A stretch of 64,000 bases of DNA from Saccharum officinarum (taxonomy: Eukaryota; Streptophyta; Magnoliopsida; Poales; Poaceae), in assembly GCA_020631735.1 (NCBI GenBank), contig CM036168.1, positions 103,560,036-103,624,035 of the forward strand, given 5' to 3'. Positions within the stretch are counted from its first letter, which is position 1. Each line of letters starts with the position of its first letter. The notes below the pieces were generated by a model. It did no database searches and was not told where the DNA came from. It was given only the letters and a program-made list of their open reading frames with translations. The translations under genes and the position numbers were made by a program. Below, in pieces: positions 47,917-59,300 of this stretch.

Positions 47917-48592
47917 GGCTCCGCCGGGGTCTCCCCTTCTAGAAGCTTCTCGCGGGGCGGGATGCGGGTGAGGCGTCGCTTCGGGCGGGCGAGCTAGGGG
48001 GGGCGGCTGCTTTTGGCTGGCGGCGAGTAGCAGCAAGCAAAAGCGGTTGGTGGCGGAGTACGCAAGGGAAGGGACGGGGACGGCCGGACGGGCCGCCGAG
48101 AGAGAGACGACGAATCGACGACGTCAACCCTGGCGGGGCGGAGTGACCAAGCTGCCCCTCGAGACCCGCCTCTGACGTTTTGTCCCTACCTGTCAGAGTG
48201 TCTCCCCGTTCGGGGGCCATCCTCCACGCGGCGGTCAGCGTATCGGTTGGACCGCGGGGACCACGCGTGACGCGGATGCCTCGTCGGAACGGGTTCGGGT
48301 GGGGTGACGGCGTCATCGGGGAAGCGCGTCCGTCCGTTGGGGAAAGAGCGATCGGCTTGGGCTTTGGCCCTTCGGGTCATGCCCGGGTGGCCGTGAGCTG
48401 GCTCGAGTGGGACGGGCGGAACTCGCGCCGGCCGGCGGGGTTCCTTCGAACCGAAAGTCCGAAACAGAGGTTGGTCGGCCCGAGCCAGTTCAGCGATCGT
48501 AATCCATGGACCCGACGGGCGACGGCTCGATCTGGAAGGATGGTATCTGCCTGTCTGGAACTCTGGGCGCAAGGAATCAGTTCGCCTGGCAG
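47917..48592 (-). other. 5' UTR and upstream region of the LIKE-COV gene
   Basis: GC-rich, with open frames on both strands that match no family. No TATA box was recognised, so this may be a TATA-less promoter. Confidence 0.45.
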
Positions 48593-48830
48593 TGTTCAGT
48601 TTCTTCAGAATTCCAAAAATTTTATAAGATTCTCTGTCACATCAAATCTTTTAACGCATGCATGAAGTATTAAATGTAGGCAAAAAAATAACTAATTGCA
48701 TAATTTGTCTGTAAATGTCGAGACGAATCTTTTGAGCCTAGTTAACCCATGATTGGATAAATTTTATCAAATAACAACAAAAAGTGCTACAGGAACTTTA
48801 CATACACTTTACAACCATCTAAACACACCC
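48593..48830. mobile_element. Tourist-like MITE, copy G
   Basis: It carries the family core (TTTTAACGCATGCATGAAGT, TTTGTCTGTAAATGTCGAGA, TTTTGAGCCTAG, AGTGCTACAGG) and ends CCATCTAAACACACCC. The right half is duplicated in the next repeat. Confidence 0.65.
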
Positions 48831-49008
48831 AGACTCAAATCGCCGGTTCTTGTCCATAGGATCAACTATCTTTTGAGCCTAGTTAACCCATGATTGGATA
48901 AATTTTATCAAATAACAACAAAAAGTGCTACAGGAACTTTACATACACTTTACAACCATCTAAACACACCCAGACTCAAATTGCCGGTTCTTGTCCATAG
49001 GATCAACT
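48727..49008. repeat. Tandem duplication of 141 bp, two units
   Basis: Unit 1 is 48727-48867 and unit 2 is 48868-49008. The only difference I see is C/T before GCCGGTTC. Each unit holds the right ~104 bp of MITE copy G plus 37 bp of flank. Confidence 0.9.
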
Positions 49009-49533
49009 CTCTCTGTCCCAGAAAAACAGTCGTTCCAGCGTTTAAGGGCATGTTTGGTTCACTCTGTTAAAATTTAACAGGTGTTGATCATAGGATTGAT
49101 CATAGGGTATTCGGATATTAATAATAGACTAATTAGACTTAATATATTCGTCTCGTAAATTAATCTCAATCTGTGCAATTAGTTTCGTAATTAGTCTATG
49201 TTTAACACTCCATGCATGTGTCCAAACATTCGATGTGATAGGTATTAAAAAAACAAGTGGAACCAAACAGGGCCTAAATTTTGTCTCGGAATAAGTGTCG
49301 TTTTGGCACTGTACGTGGTCCAACACCTACTACCATCTAGTCCTGTAAGGTTGTAACATCACGTCACTGGTCACCCCATCCCACCTCCCTCTGTCCCCAT
49401 TGGCTGGATCAGGCGAGTGAAGGAGTGATGAGAAACAGGAGAGCAGAGAAGGTAGGGGTACGTAGGCCATTTGGCATCTTCGTTGGTCTGCACGCCGAGG
49501 TCTAAAACGACTGTATTTTTGGGACGGAGGGAG
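49008..49533. mobile_element. Stowaway-like MITE interrupted by a Tourist-like MITE
   Basis: Left end CTCTCTCTGTCCCAGAAAAA plus CAGTCGTT; right end AACGACTGTATTTTTGGGAC plus GGAGGGAG. They are inverted repeats of about 28 bp with the Stowaway terminal sequence. The unit is about 294 bp once the 229-bp insert and one TAA are removed. Confidence 0.7.
49046..49274. mobile_element. Tourist-like MITE, copy H, nested in a Stowaway-like MITE
   Basis: From GGGCATGTTTGGTTCAC to GGAACCAAACAGGGCC, flanked by TAA at 49043-49045 and 49275-49277. Core motifs TATTCGTCTCGTAAATTAAT, CTGTGCAATTAG and CTCCATGCATG are present. Confidence 0.8.
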
Positions 49534-49574
49534 CAGGAATCTAAAAGATGGGTTACTCGAAGCCGCGAAACTAA

Positions 49575-49770
49575 GAGCCTGTTTTGAATTTACTTCTCTA
49601 AACTTTAGAACTCTAAATTTTAGAGCTAATAAAGCTCCAAACAAGTCTTATAAAGTTAACTCTAAATTTTAGCCCACCTCATGTTAGAGCTTTAGAGCTC
49701 AAAAAGTAGCTAAGGTTTCTCTAAAGCTTCTATAGAGCTCTAAAGTTTAGAGTAGAGGATCCAAAACACG
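49575..49770. mobile_element. Small foldback MITE
   Basis: GAGCCTGTTTTGAATTTACT with TCTCTAAACTTTAGA at the left pairs with TCTAAAGTTTAGAGTAGAGG and ATCCAAAACACG at the right. The interior is rich in TTTAGAGCT repeats. Confidence 0.55.
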
Positions 49771-50067
49771 TCATAAATCTATTTACGAGTTTACAATAAT
49801 CAACGTCGCATCTCGTGGACTAGGGCTGGATGATATTCAAACCAGGACCGTGGTCGAAATGCTCGTGTAATTGAGCGTTGTAAGCCTAGAGGTTGAGTAT
49901 GAAAAAAATTATAGGGTCGATTTTAGAGACTTGTGTATATAATAATTAGGTCATGTTTGGATGCATGGTCTAAAGTTTAGTAGGTTAAAATTAAGTAAAC
50001 TTTAGAACACTTCTCACTCATGTGGTCTAATGAATTAATGGTCTTTTGTGTAGGCTTTGATCCCATG
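49771..50067. other. Gene-free spacer
   Basis: It includes the start of a possible MITE (GGTCATGTTTGGATGCATGG near 49952). Nothing else recognised. Confidence 0.35.
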
Positions 50068-50072
50068 GTGTT
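50068..50072. repeat. Target duplication GTGTT of the outermost solo LTR
   Basis: Reverse complement of AACAC at 30812-30816. Confidence 0.75.
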
Positions 50073-50548
50073 TGAAAGCCTAAGTTTGGTTTTGGTAATT
50101 AATGACACCAAGTTGCTAATGCCATTGTGTCAAGTGAATTGAGTTAGGCATAGCAACACATGTGATGAAGGAGCAAGGAACATGATGGTGATGGCCATAA
50201 GATCACAAGTGCATGAAGATAAAGATGATGATGAACATACACATAGGTGATGGACAAGAAATGAGATGATCATGGCAAAGGTATAATCATAAGATTCTCT
50301 TTTACCGGTCTAAAGATGAGTAGAGAAGTGATTGACCGGTTTAGAATTGATAGCCGACTATCAAGAGGGGCAATCACGGTCATCTCATGAATCAAGTGCT
50401 ACTAGGTCCATATTCTTGAGCATATGCATTTATGATCTATAGTGAGATGCTAACTCCTTAAAAAATATTTGAGAAAATGCTAACACATGAGCACGGCGGG
50501 ATTCAACACTTTTTATGGAAGTGAAATGCATATTTTCCACTACGCCGG
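50073..50548 (+). mobile_element. Outer solo LTR, 5' portion, plus orientation
   Basis: Starts TGAAAGCCTAAGTTTGG. It shares the variants of LTR 32179-33964 (CATTGTGTCAAGTGAATTGA). It has a small internal deletion near 50496 and ends ATTTTCCACTACGCCGG, where the Copia-A 3' LTR begins. The missing 3' part is the minus-oriented 34096-33965 plus 32178-30817. Confidence 0.8.
50544..50548. repeat. Target duplication GCCGG (CCGGC on minus), 3' side of Copia-A
   Basis: Partner of CCGGC at 34092-34096. Confidence 0.8.
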
Positions 50549-52499
50549 TGTAAGGTCCAAATGGCTAGAGGAGGGGTGAATAGCCTATTTAAAACTTCTA
50601 CAAGAATTACTTAACCACAAGTTAGTACGAAAGGTGGCGAAGCAAAAGCACTAGCTCTAACTAATTAAGCAAGCCACCTACACACGTCTAGTACAAGGCT
50701 ATCCACTAAACACAACAACTACTACAAACTAGAAATAAGAAGTAATACGAGAGAAGAGCTTCGAGTGATTATACCACCGTGTAGAGATGAGAAGTACCAA
50801 TCAATCAATCACACAAGAGAAATCCTCAGGAAGAGAATGACACAAGAATTTATCCCGAGGTTCACTTGCTTCCCGGCAAGCTACTCCCCGTTGTGGCGAT
50901 ACACCCACTTGTCGGTTCGCGAGCTAATCGACTATCAAGAGTCGAGCCCTCGGTGGGCACCGTACAACCGCACACAAGATGGGGATCCTCTAAGCCACAA
51001 GCTCCACTAGAGTATCTAATTTGCGAACTCCCGCGGGGAAGGATCAAGAACCCCTTACAACACTTGGTGAGGGCTCCAACAATCTCTAATTGCAAGCTCA
51101 ATCACCTTCGCTGCTCCAAGGCGTCTACCGTGTCGGAAAACACGGAAGAGTAACAAGAAATCCGCAGCAACTCGAAGATCAAGTGCCTCTAGAATGCAAC
51201 TCTCAAGCAATGCACTTGAATCTCACTCAATCTCACTCAAGATGTGCAACTATGCAAAGAGATGAGTGGAGGGGTTGTTCTCTATCTCAAAGGATGTCTC
51301 TAGGTCTCAAAATATGCAAGAGTTATCCTCAAACCTCAGACATCCTCTATTTATAGCGAAGGGGTACGCAGATAGCCGTTACCAGACGACATAGTTCAAA
51401 ACGTGATGACCGGCCGCACCGGTCAGGGTGACCGGACGCGTCCGGTCACTACAGGACAAGCGTGAACAGTACGCGTCAGAAGTTACCATTGCTATGACCG
51501 GACGCGCTCTAACGTTTGACCGGACGTGCTGCTCCTGGCGTCCGGTCAGAGTCTAGTAAGCTCCCAGCATGACCGGACGTGTCTGATCGTACGTGACCGG
51601 ATGCGCTGCGCGTCCGATCATCACTCCGCTGTGCTCTGCCCCTCTGGACGTCTGATCAGACGCGGCGGTTCCGTGAGGGACCGGACGCGCCGGTCGCGCG
51701 CTCTTCTTCTGCGCACTGGTGAACTGACCGGACGCGCTGGTCATGTCAGACCAGCGTCCGGTCACAAACCCTCGTGCCTAACAACTGCTGAGAACTGACT
51801 GGACGCGTCCGGTCAAATCGTGATCGCGTCCGGTGCAGCGTCCGGTCACCACAGTGACCGCCGTTCGCCTCCGTTTCTTTTCCGACTTCCGGCGCAGTAG
51901 AAAATAGACATTTCACTTCCCCAAAAAGCGCCGAATCCCGCCTCGCAAGCTCGGCGAGAGAGAGAGGAACCCAAACCCCTCTCTACCGCTTAAACTTCAC
52001 TGCCTTCGCAAATGTGCTAACACCACCAAGTGTACACCAACATGTGCATGTGTGTTAGCATTTCATAAATATTTTTTCAAGGCGTTATGTTAGCTCTTTA
52101 CTAGATCCTAATGCATATGCTCAAGATAATGATCTAGTGGCACTTGATTCCTGAGCTAACCGTGATTGCCCCTCTTGATAGTCGGCTATGTATCCTAAAC
52201 CCGGTCAATCACTTCTCTACTCATCTTAGACCGGCAAAAGGAAAACCCTATGATTATACCTTTGCCTTGCGCTCTTAGATCCTTCTCTTCCACTTGATCA
52301 TCATGTTCCTCATATTATGTGCATCTCCACTGTGATCATCATTTTATATCCATGCACCATCTCTTTGTGATCTTGTGGCCACCACTCCTTGCCACATACA
52401 CCTTCATCACATGTGTTGCTTATGCCTAACTCAAAACACTTAACAATTGACATTAGCAACTTGGTGTCATTAATTACCAAAACCAAACTGGGGCTTTCA
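50549..52499 (-). mobile_element. Copia-A 3' LTR, minus orientation
   Basis: On the minus strand it runs from TGAAAGCCCCAGTTTGG to CCATTTGGACCTTACA, 1951 bp. It has the same diagnostic variants as the plus-strand LTR at 34097-37644 and lacks the TATGG solo LTR found there. The palindrome array runs about 51405-51850, and the TATA box is 51347-51355 on the minus strand. Confidence 0.85.
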
Positions 52500-52515
52500 A
52501 TCTCCCTCTTTTTGG
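52500..52515 (-). other. Copia-A polypurine tract
   Basis: On the minus strand CCAAAAAGAGGGAGAT lies directly before the LTR start TGAAAG. This is the plus-strand primer site expected beside a 3' LTR. Confidence 0.75.
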
Positions 52516-53581
52516 TAATTGATGACAACCATCACAAAGATATGAAATGAAAACAATTTTCAATTTTGATAGTATTAGCTCCCCCTACATATGTGCTTCC
52601 ATGAGTTTGGTTCAATTGTACACATATGTATGGATTTGAATTTTGGGAGAGTTACTATTATCAAATTGATGCTAAGGTATATAGAATGGACCTTTGAAGC
52701 GTGATACCAATCGGAGTTGCCTTTATATACCATCCTTAGCATCGATGTAGCTAGACACCACTTGTAATATATCACTTGTAAAGATCACAAACACTAAAGT
52801 ACCCCGTGAGATCAACATTATAAGCAAAAGGTGTCTAGATACTACTTGTAAAGCTACTCATAACAAATCATCATTCCAATTCTATTTCTCGCAATCACCA
52901 TTCAATTATGAATAAGAATTTAAGCTTTGCAATGCAACACATCATCATGTTACAAATGCAACAAATCATTCATGAGCTTGCTCCCCCTACTTGTGTGCTC
53001 AATTTTAATTGATCTCTTGATTTCTCTCCCCCTTATTTTATCTTTCTCTCCCCCTTATTTTATCTTTCTCCCTCTTTGCAACTTAACTTTTTATTTTGTG
53101 AGTTTTCTATCTTTGTGACTTTTCTCTCCCCCTTTGTCAACAATCACCAAAAAGGTGCCAATTTTAGTGAGAGATAAGTCAATCAATATGAGGGAGTCCA
53201 AATTATGGTTCAATCTAGATCACTTGCCTAGAATATGTAATTCGGTTTGACCCAAGGACAAGCTTCTTCACACCTCATAAAGTATAAGGGTTATCTTGAC
53301 CATGTTGAATTACACATCATGAGCTCATTTTCTAGATTCAACACTAGGTTTGCAAGTCCACAAACATGTCATATGCTACCACTAGATCAATCAAACATAG
53401 AAGCAATAGTGGTATCATATATACATCAAGATCATTTGATTTTCATGAATGAGCCTATTTGTCATGCAAATATGTCTATATGTTCTAACCATGTCCTTAG
53501 CAAAGTATGAATGATATGCCAAACAACTTTACCTTGCTATGTTGGAAGAGAGGCATGTCATATAAGAATGTGGGGGTGCAC
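52516..53581 (-). other. Copia-A spacer between RNase H and the 3' LTR
   Basis: About 1.07 kb, AT-rich, with CTCCCCC-rich tracts on the plus strand. There is no intact ORF on the sense strand. SIRE-type Copia elements often carry an extra region here, sometimes env-like; I see no such product. Confidence 0.55.
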
Positions 53582-55129
53582 TCATTTCAAGTTGGAGAAG
53601 TCAAGTATGTTTAATTCATTTTTCAACTTGTAAAATCTCTTTTCATCAAGTGGCTTTGTGAATATGTCAGCTAATTGATCTTCGATGCCAATGCTTTCAA
53701 TGCTAATATCACCCTTTTGTTGATGGTCTCTTATGAAGTGATGCCTTATGTTAATGTGCTTGGTTCTTGAATGTTGAACCGGATTTTGAGTCATCTTGAT
53801 AGCACTTTTATTGTCACAAAACAATGGTATATTCTTGAATTTGATTCCAAAGTCATTCAAGGTTGCTTTCATCCAAAGCAATTGTGCACAACAACTACCG
53901 ACACTAATGTATTCGGCCTCGGTGGTAGATAGTGCAACACTATTTTGTTTCTTTGATGACCATGAAACAAGAGACCTTCTAAGCAATTGACAAGTGTCAC
54001 TTGTGCTCATTCTATCAATCTTGCATCCACCATAGTCGGAGTCCGAATATCCAATCAACTCAAAATTAGACCCCTTTGAAAACCATAATCCAACATCATG
54101 AGTGCCCTTAAGATATCTCAATATCCTCTTGGTTGTTTTCAAGTGACTTTCTCTAGGTGAAGCTTGATATCTTGCATACTTGCACACACTAAACATCACA
54201 TCCGGCCTAGAAGCGGTGACATATAGCAAACTTCCAATCATAGACCGGTATAGCTTTTGATCTACCATATTTCCACTAGCATCAATACCCAATTGATCAT
54301 TTGTGCCCATTGGTGTACTCATTGGCTTAGCATCTTGCAATCCAAACTTCTTGATCATGTCCTTGATGTACTTCCCTTGACTTACAAAAGTGCCATTCTT
54401 CATTTGCTTGATTTGAAGTCTAAGGAAGTAACTAAGCTCTCCAATCATAGACATCTCAAACTCATTAGTCATCATATTTCTAAACTCTTCACAAAAGTCT
54501 TGGTTAGTTGATCCAAAGATAATATCATCCACATAGATTTGCAACACAAACAAGTCATTTTCAAGCTTCTTGGTGAAGAGAGTGGTGTCAACCTTTCCCA
54601 TCTTGAACCCTTTAGAAAGGAGAAAGTCCCTCAATCTCTCATACCATGCTCTAGGTGCTTGATTTAAACCATACAATGCCTTCTTTAGCTTAAAAATATG
54701 GTCGGGCTTCTTGTCATCTTCAAAACCGGGAGATTGCTCAACATAAACTTCTTCGTTGATATAGCCATTGAGAAATGCACTCTTGACATCCATTTGATAG
54801 AGCTTGATGTTGTGTGCACAAGCATATGCTAATAAGATTCTAATAGCCTCTAATCTTGCAACGGGTGCATATGTCTCTCCAAAGTCAAGACCCTCAACTT
54901 GAGTGTATCCTTGTGCTACTAATCTTGCTTTGTTCCTTACAACCATGCCATCTTGATCTTGCTTGTTTCTAAAGACCCATTTAGTACCAATCACATTGTA
55001 GTTCTTTGGCCTCTCAATAAGTTTCCAAACTTGATTTCTAGCAAAGTTATTTAGTTCTTCATGCATGGCATTTACCCAATCGGAATCCTTCAAAGAATCT
55101 TCTAATTTCTTAAGTTCTTCAAGTGACAC
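53582..55129 (-). pseudogene. Copia-A reverse transcriptase and RNase H, 515-codon open segment
   Basis: Intact segment with DWVNAMHEELNNFARNQVW, WVFRNKQDQDG, the catalytic YVDDIIFGSTNQD, LYRSMIGSLLYVTASRPDVM and RNase H motifs (YSDSDYGGC, STTEAEYISVGSCC, LADIFTKPL). It is the C-terminal part of the pol polyprotein, which shares one frame with the integrase segment upstream. Stops at 55271-55273 and 55532-55534 separate them, so it cannot be made as a full polyprotein. It is not a host gene. Confidence 0.88.
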
Positions 55130-56314
55130 AAATGAGTAATGCTCACAAAAGGATGCTAGCCTTGATCTATTTTGAACACCACTTTGAATTCCACCAATGA
55201 TTTGGTCTAATGGATGATCTCTTGCAATACTAGTAGGTTGGAGTATTGGGAGTTGATTGCTTCCACTTGTTTAACCTTGAACTTGAGCTTCATCATGAGT
55301 ACCACTAGAGCTTGCTTGAGTTGTATCAATTTGCACACTTTGGTTAGTCATATGTATGTCACTATCATCATCAACTTGCATCGGTCTTATATCACCAATG
55401 CCCATGTTCTTCATTGCATTTGACAATTGATCTCCTCTCACATCATTAAGGTTTTGAGCTTCATTTTGAGACCCTTGGGTTTCATCAAACTCAACATCAT
55501 GAACTTCTTCTAAGATGCCATTTGTGAGATTCTAAACTCTATATGCTTTGCTTGTGGTAGAATAACCAAGTAAGAACCCTTCATCACATTTCTTTTCAAA
55601 CTTGCTCAATCTAGTGCCTTTCTTAAGAATATAGCATTTGCAACCAAACACTCTAAAGTATGCAATGTTGGGCTTTCTTCCATTCAATAGCTCATATGGT
55701 GTCTTTCCAAGCTTCTCATGGCAATAGAGACGGTTGCTACAATAGCAAGCCGTGTTAATGGCTTCACTCCAAAATAAATGACTCACATTGTATTCACTAA
55801 GCATTGATCTAGCCATGCCAATCAAGGTTCTATTTTTCCTTTCAACTACACCATTGGATTGAGGAGTGTATGTTGGTGAGAATTGATGTTCAATACCAAG
55901 ATCATCACACAAATCTTCAATTCTTGTGTTCTTGAACTCACTACCATTGTCACTTCTAATCTTCTTGATGGTAGTCTCAAACTTATTTTGCACTCTCTTG
56001 ACAAAAGACCTGAATAGATCATAAACATCACTCTTGTCATAAAGAAAGAACACCCAAGTGTATCTAGTGCAGTCATCAACAATCACAAAACCATACTTGT
56101 TGCCACCAATGCTAGTGTATGTTGTTGGCCCAAACAAGTCCATGTGCAATAGCTCAAATGCCTTTGATGTGCTCATTTCACTCTTACTAGGATATGTATT
56201 TCCAACTTGTTTGCCGGCTTGACAAGCACTACATGGTTTATCCTTTTAAAAAGTCACATCTTTCAAGCCTCTAACTAAGTCATGCCTCAAAAGTTTGTTC
56301 AATTGTTTCATTCC
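55130..56314 (-). pseudogene. Copia-A integrase with nonsense mutations, cut by the Gypsy insertion
   Basis: Starts mid-domain with GMKQLNKLLRHDLVRGLKD, then a stop (56246-56248), the CSACQAGK zinc part, and an open integrase core from 56176 to 55532. The catalytic triad is visible: Asp in HMDLFGPT, Asp in IRSDNGSEF and Glu in SNGVVERKNRT. The core ends FLLGYSTTSKAYRV at a TAG (55532-55534). A degenerate linker follows, with another stop at 55271-55273. The first codon, GGA (56314-56312), continues the frame left at 40246 in the other block. Confidence 0.85.
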
Positions 56315-56319
56315 AACAT
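56315..56319. repeat. Target duplication AACAT (ATGTT on minus), other side of the Gypsy insertion
   Basis: Partner of ATGTT at 40242-40246. Confidence 0.8.
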
Positions 56320-59300
56320 TGTAACAGAACCATCCAAATTATAAGAGCACAAGTTCAAAAACAATCGCCGAAACGATCAAATTCTCAAACTTGAGCCCAT
56401 ATAACTCCGGTAGTCCACGAAATCACGAAGGATTTTAAACCAAACCGAGAGCAACCAAGATCATAGTGATTCAACATAACACAACACTTGTTACAACAGT
56501 TCGTAAGTAGCTCTCATACATCGGAGTACAAATAATTTATTACAAAACTAAAATAAAGATTAGCGGAAGCAACATAATTTCTGAAACCATTTAATTTCAA
56601 ATACTGCCAGTACATAGTCACATCCTGCAAAAGCATACCAGAAGAGATACTACAGAGACCATGCCCATATGGTCTAGTCTTCATGCCAACAAGGCGAAGA
56701 CAATACTTGCAGCAACAAGTATGAATCTGCTACCTACAACAGGTGGGAATAAACCCTGAGTACGAGAAGGTACTCAACTAGACTTACCCGACAAAAACCT
56801 GAAACAACGGTGACACCAAGGAGTATGCAAGGCTTTATAAAGTGGGCTAGCTTGACTCATTTGCATAAAAGATTATTACAGATAAGTAATCATTAATGCT
56901 TAAGCATCAAGTTAATAATCATTAACCTATCATCTAGATTAGCACCTATACTAGAGCAATCACTTTATTAGGAGCACACAATATTAACCATAACAGGTAT
57001 AATAAGGCCATCATCATCATTATCATCAATTCCAAACCATCATTAATAATTAGTGTATCTACGCTTGAGATAATCAGTCAAGTTTCTCACTATCCGGGAG
57101 AGACGGCGACTCGAATCGATTCCAACTCAGCTGAGGGGGGTATTCCTGACACTCACCCGGCAAACCCCGCTAAAGGCAGCCGTAGATAACCTTTGGTACA
57201 ACTCAGAGTGGGCCCGAACAATGCCGTGTTCTCAGGGATACCAGTGGCCAGGATGCTCAGGACTTTTAACTCACCTGCCCTTGGACCCTCTGGCTCCCTT
57301 CCGAGACGACTTTCACTTTTCGACTTCGCAGCCTAAGTTGAGCTACTAGGCTTCGCAGTCGGCAACCTTAGGCCGGCCAACTAAATGTCAGTCATGTGTT
57401 CAAAATGACATAGAAGGCTCTAGGTCTCGGTCCTTAATCGACACAGACGGGGATAGATCCACACCCAAGACCTCCATGCCTTGCTGCTTCACTATCGTCA
57501 TCCCGCTCGGTCTGATTTCATTTCATTAACACATGGTTCATTTCCACGATAGCAAATATAGCCAATCGTGACCTGACAAAGCCCTATATCTCGCAGGTGA
57601 TAGGAAATCACCCGACTTCTACCGGTCTAATTTAGCAGGGCTAAGCATAGATACGATCCTGTCTACATAGGATTCAAGGTTTGAATTGCTAGACAAGGAG
57701 TGTTATCAATGCAGCAAGGGTTTCCAACCAACTCCTATCACGTAATGCAACAATACATATAACATGTATATAAAGATAATTGCTTTGAAAGTAGGAGGCT
57801 TAAAATGCTCCGGGGCTTGCCTTAACCGAAAGAAGAGGTATCAAGGTTCGTCTTCAAGAACGGTTCCCACGTCTTCTTCGGCTTCGTCGGACTAGACCTC
57901 CGGCTCCTGAATGGACTTCAACTTCGGGTTCCACGCCTAGCGAGACTTCGCTCTAGACACGATCCTCGACACACCTATTGCATGTATATGCATCCAATGA
58001 ATTTCATGTATGCACCAAGGATGACATGCTGATTTATGAACATTCATGAATGATGTGAAGATGGATGTAATGACATAGCAACAACATGAGCACAAAACCA
58101 AGTCATGTGGTGCTCTACTCAAATCACTTCAAGCTTAGGTGCAAATTTCCTCTCTGGTATTAACATGTTTGAACATCTCTAAGAAACCACTAAGTGCCAC
58201 AAGGTAAGACTAAACACACACATAACAAGATTCCAGCAATTTAGTATTTCCAACAAGTTATCAGCAGTAGCTAAGAACATTCATAGCTGGAGTTCTACAA
58301 ATCCAAATGACTTGCAAGAAGACATTATGGAAATCTTATGAAATTGTCTATATTTCATTTATAAACATCTAAGCATGATTTCATCATTTACCAAGTTAAA
58401 ATAGCACATGTACAGAATCTGTTCTAAAAGACAGAGAGCACTTCCAAAACTGACCTCAGTTTGGGACAGCTGCCATTTCTAAACTATAAGTCCAAATGCT
58501 ACCAAAATTTACCAGCAACTAGTTCATGAAATTCTCAACAACTTTGTTATAGATCACCAAGCATGAAAACCTTATTAACATAGCCTAACTTACTTAACCA
58601 CCAAATCTGTCCTGAAAAGATAGATTTGTACAATTAAATATTAAGTGATGTTGAGAACATCACAATGACCTATCCAACTTCACTAATAGTTAGATCATGT
58701 TTAAGTAACACCAAATCAAGTCATGGCACTAGCATAAACATTTATGTAATCCCTCTTTTCTATTTATTTAGAGTACCCCATATTATATTTTCTAAATAAA
58801 CTAGACCTCATACAGAGCACAACACAACTTGAACCATATCATTTGGAGCTACCAATCAAGAGATATGAATTTTTGAATCTAGCATCAATTCTGTGAAATA
58901 AATAAAAACAAAAACCACTTCCTAAACCTAACTGGGCCGGCCCAGCTTAACCGCTCGGCCTCGCACGTGGCTCAGCCCAGCTCGCGGCTCGGCCCAACTC
59001 GCTGCTCGGCCCAGCTCGCTGGCTCCCGCCTGATGGCGCTGACGCCTAGGTCCCACCTGTCAGGGAGAGCAGAGACAGGGGAGCGGCCGTGGCCGGCGTT
59101 TGCTCACCGACGGCGATAGCTCCGATGGTGCTAAAGGCATCGTCGTGCTCGCCATGATGAGACACACCCATGGATGCCTCGGGTTTGGCTTCTACTAGCG
59201 TCTACCTACGGTAGTGATGTGCACAACGGACGACGGCGAGGTCGCGGCGAAAATCCGGCAACGGCGAGCTCGCACAGTCCTACCTAAGCTCGGTACGAGC

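Noticed and set aside
48180..48665. 161-codon plus-strand frame upstream of the LIKE-COV gene
   Set aside because: GC-rich promoter sequence also open on the other strand; the end runs into MITE copy G and no family is recognised.
31745..51850. CRISPR-like or satellite array
   Set aside because: The CG-rich palindromes are irregularly spaced, vary in length and lie only in LTR U3 regions of a plant genome.
53582..55129. Intact 515-residue host protein
   Set aside because: It is Copia reverse transcriptase/RNase H, in frame with the integrase upstream.
40247..56319. Two independent Gypsy insertions into two Copia copies
   Set aside because: Both would have to hit the same base, and the ATGTT, CCGGC and GTGTT pairs all match as halves of single events.
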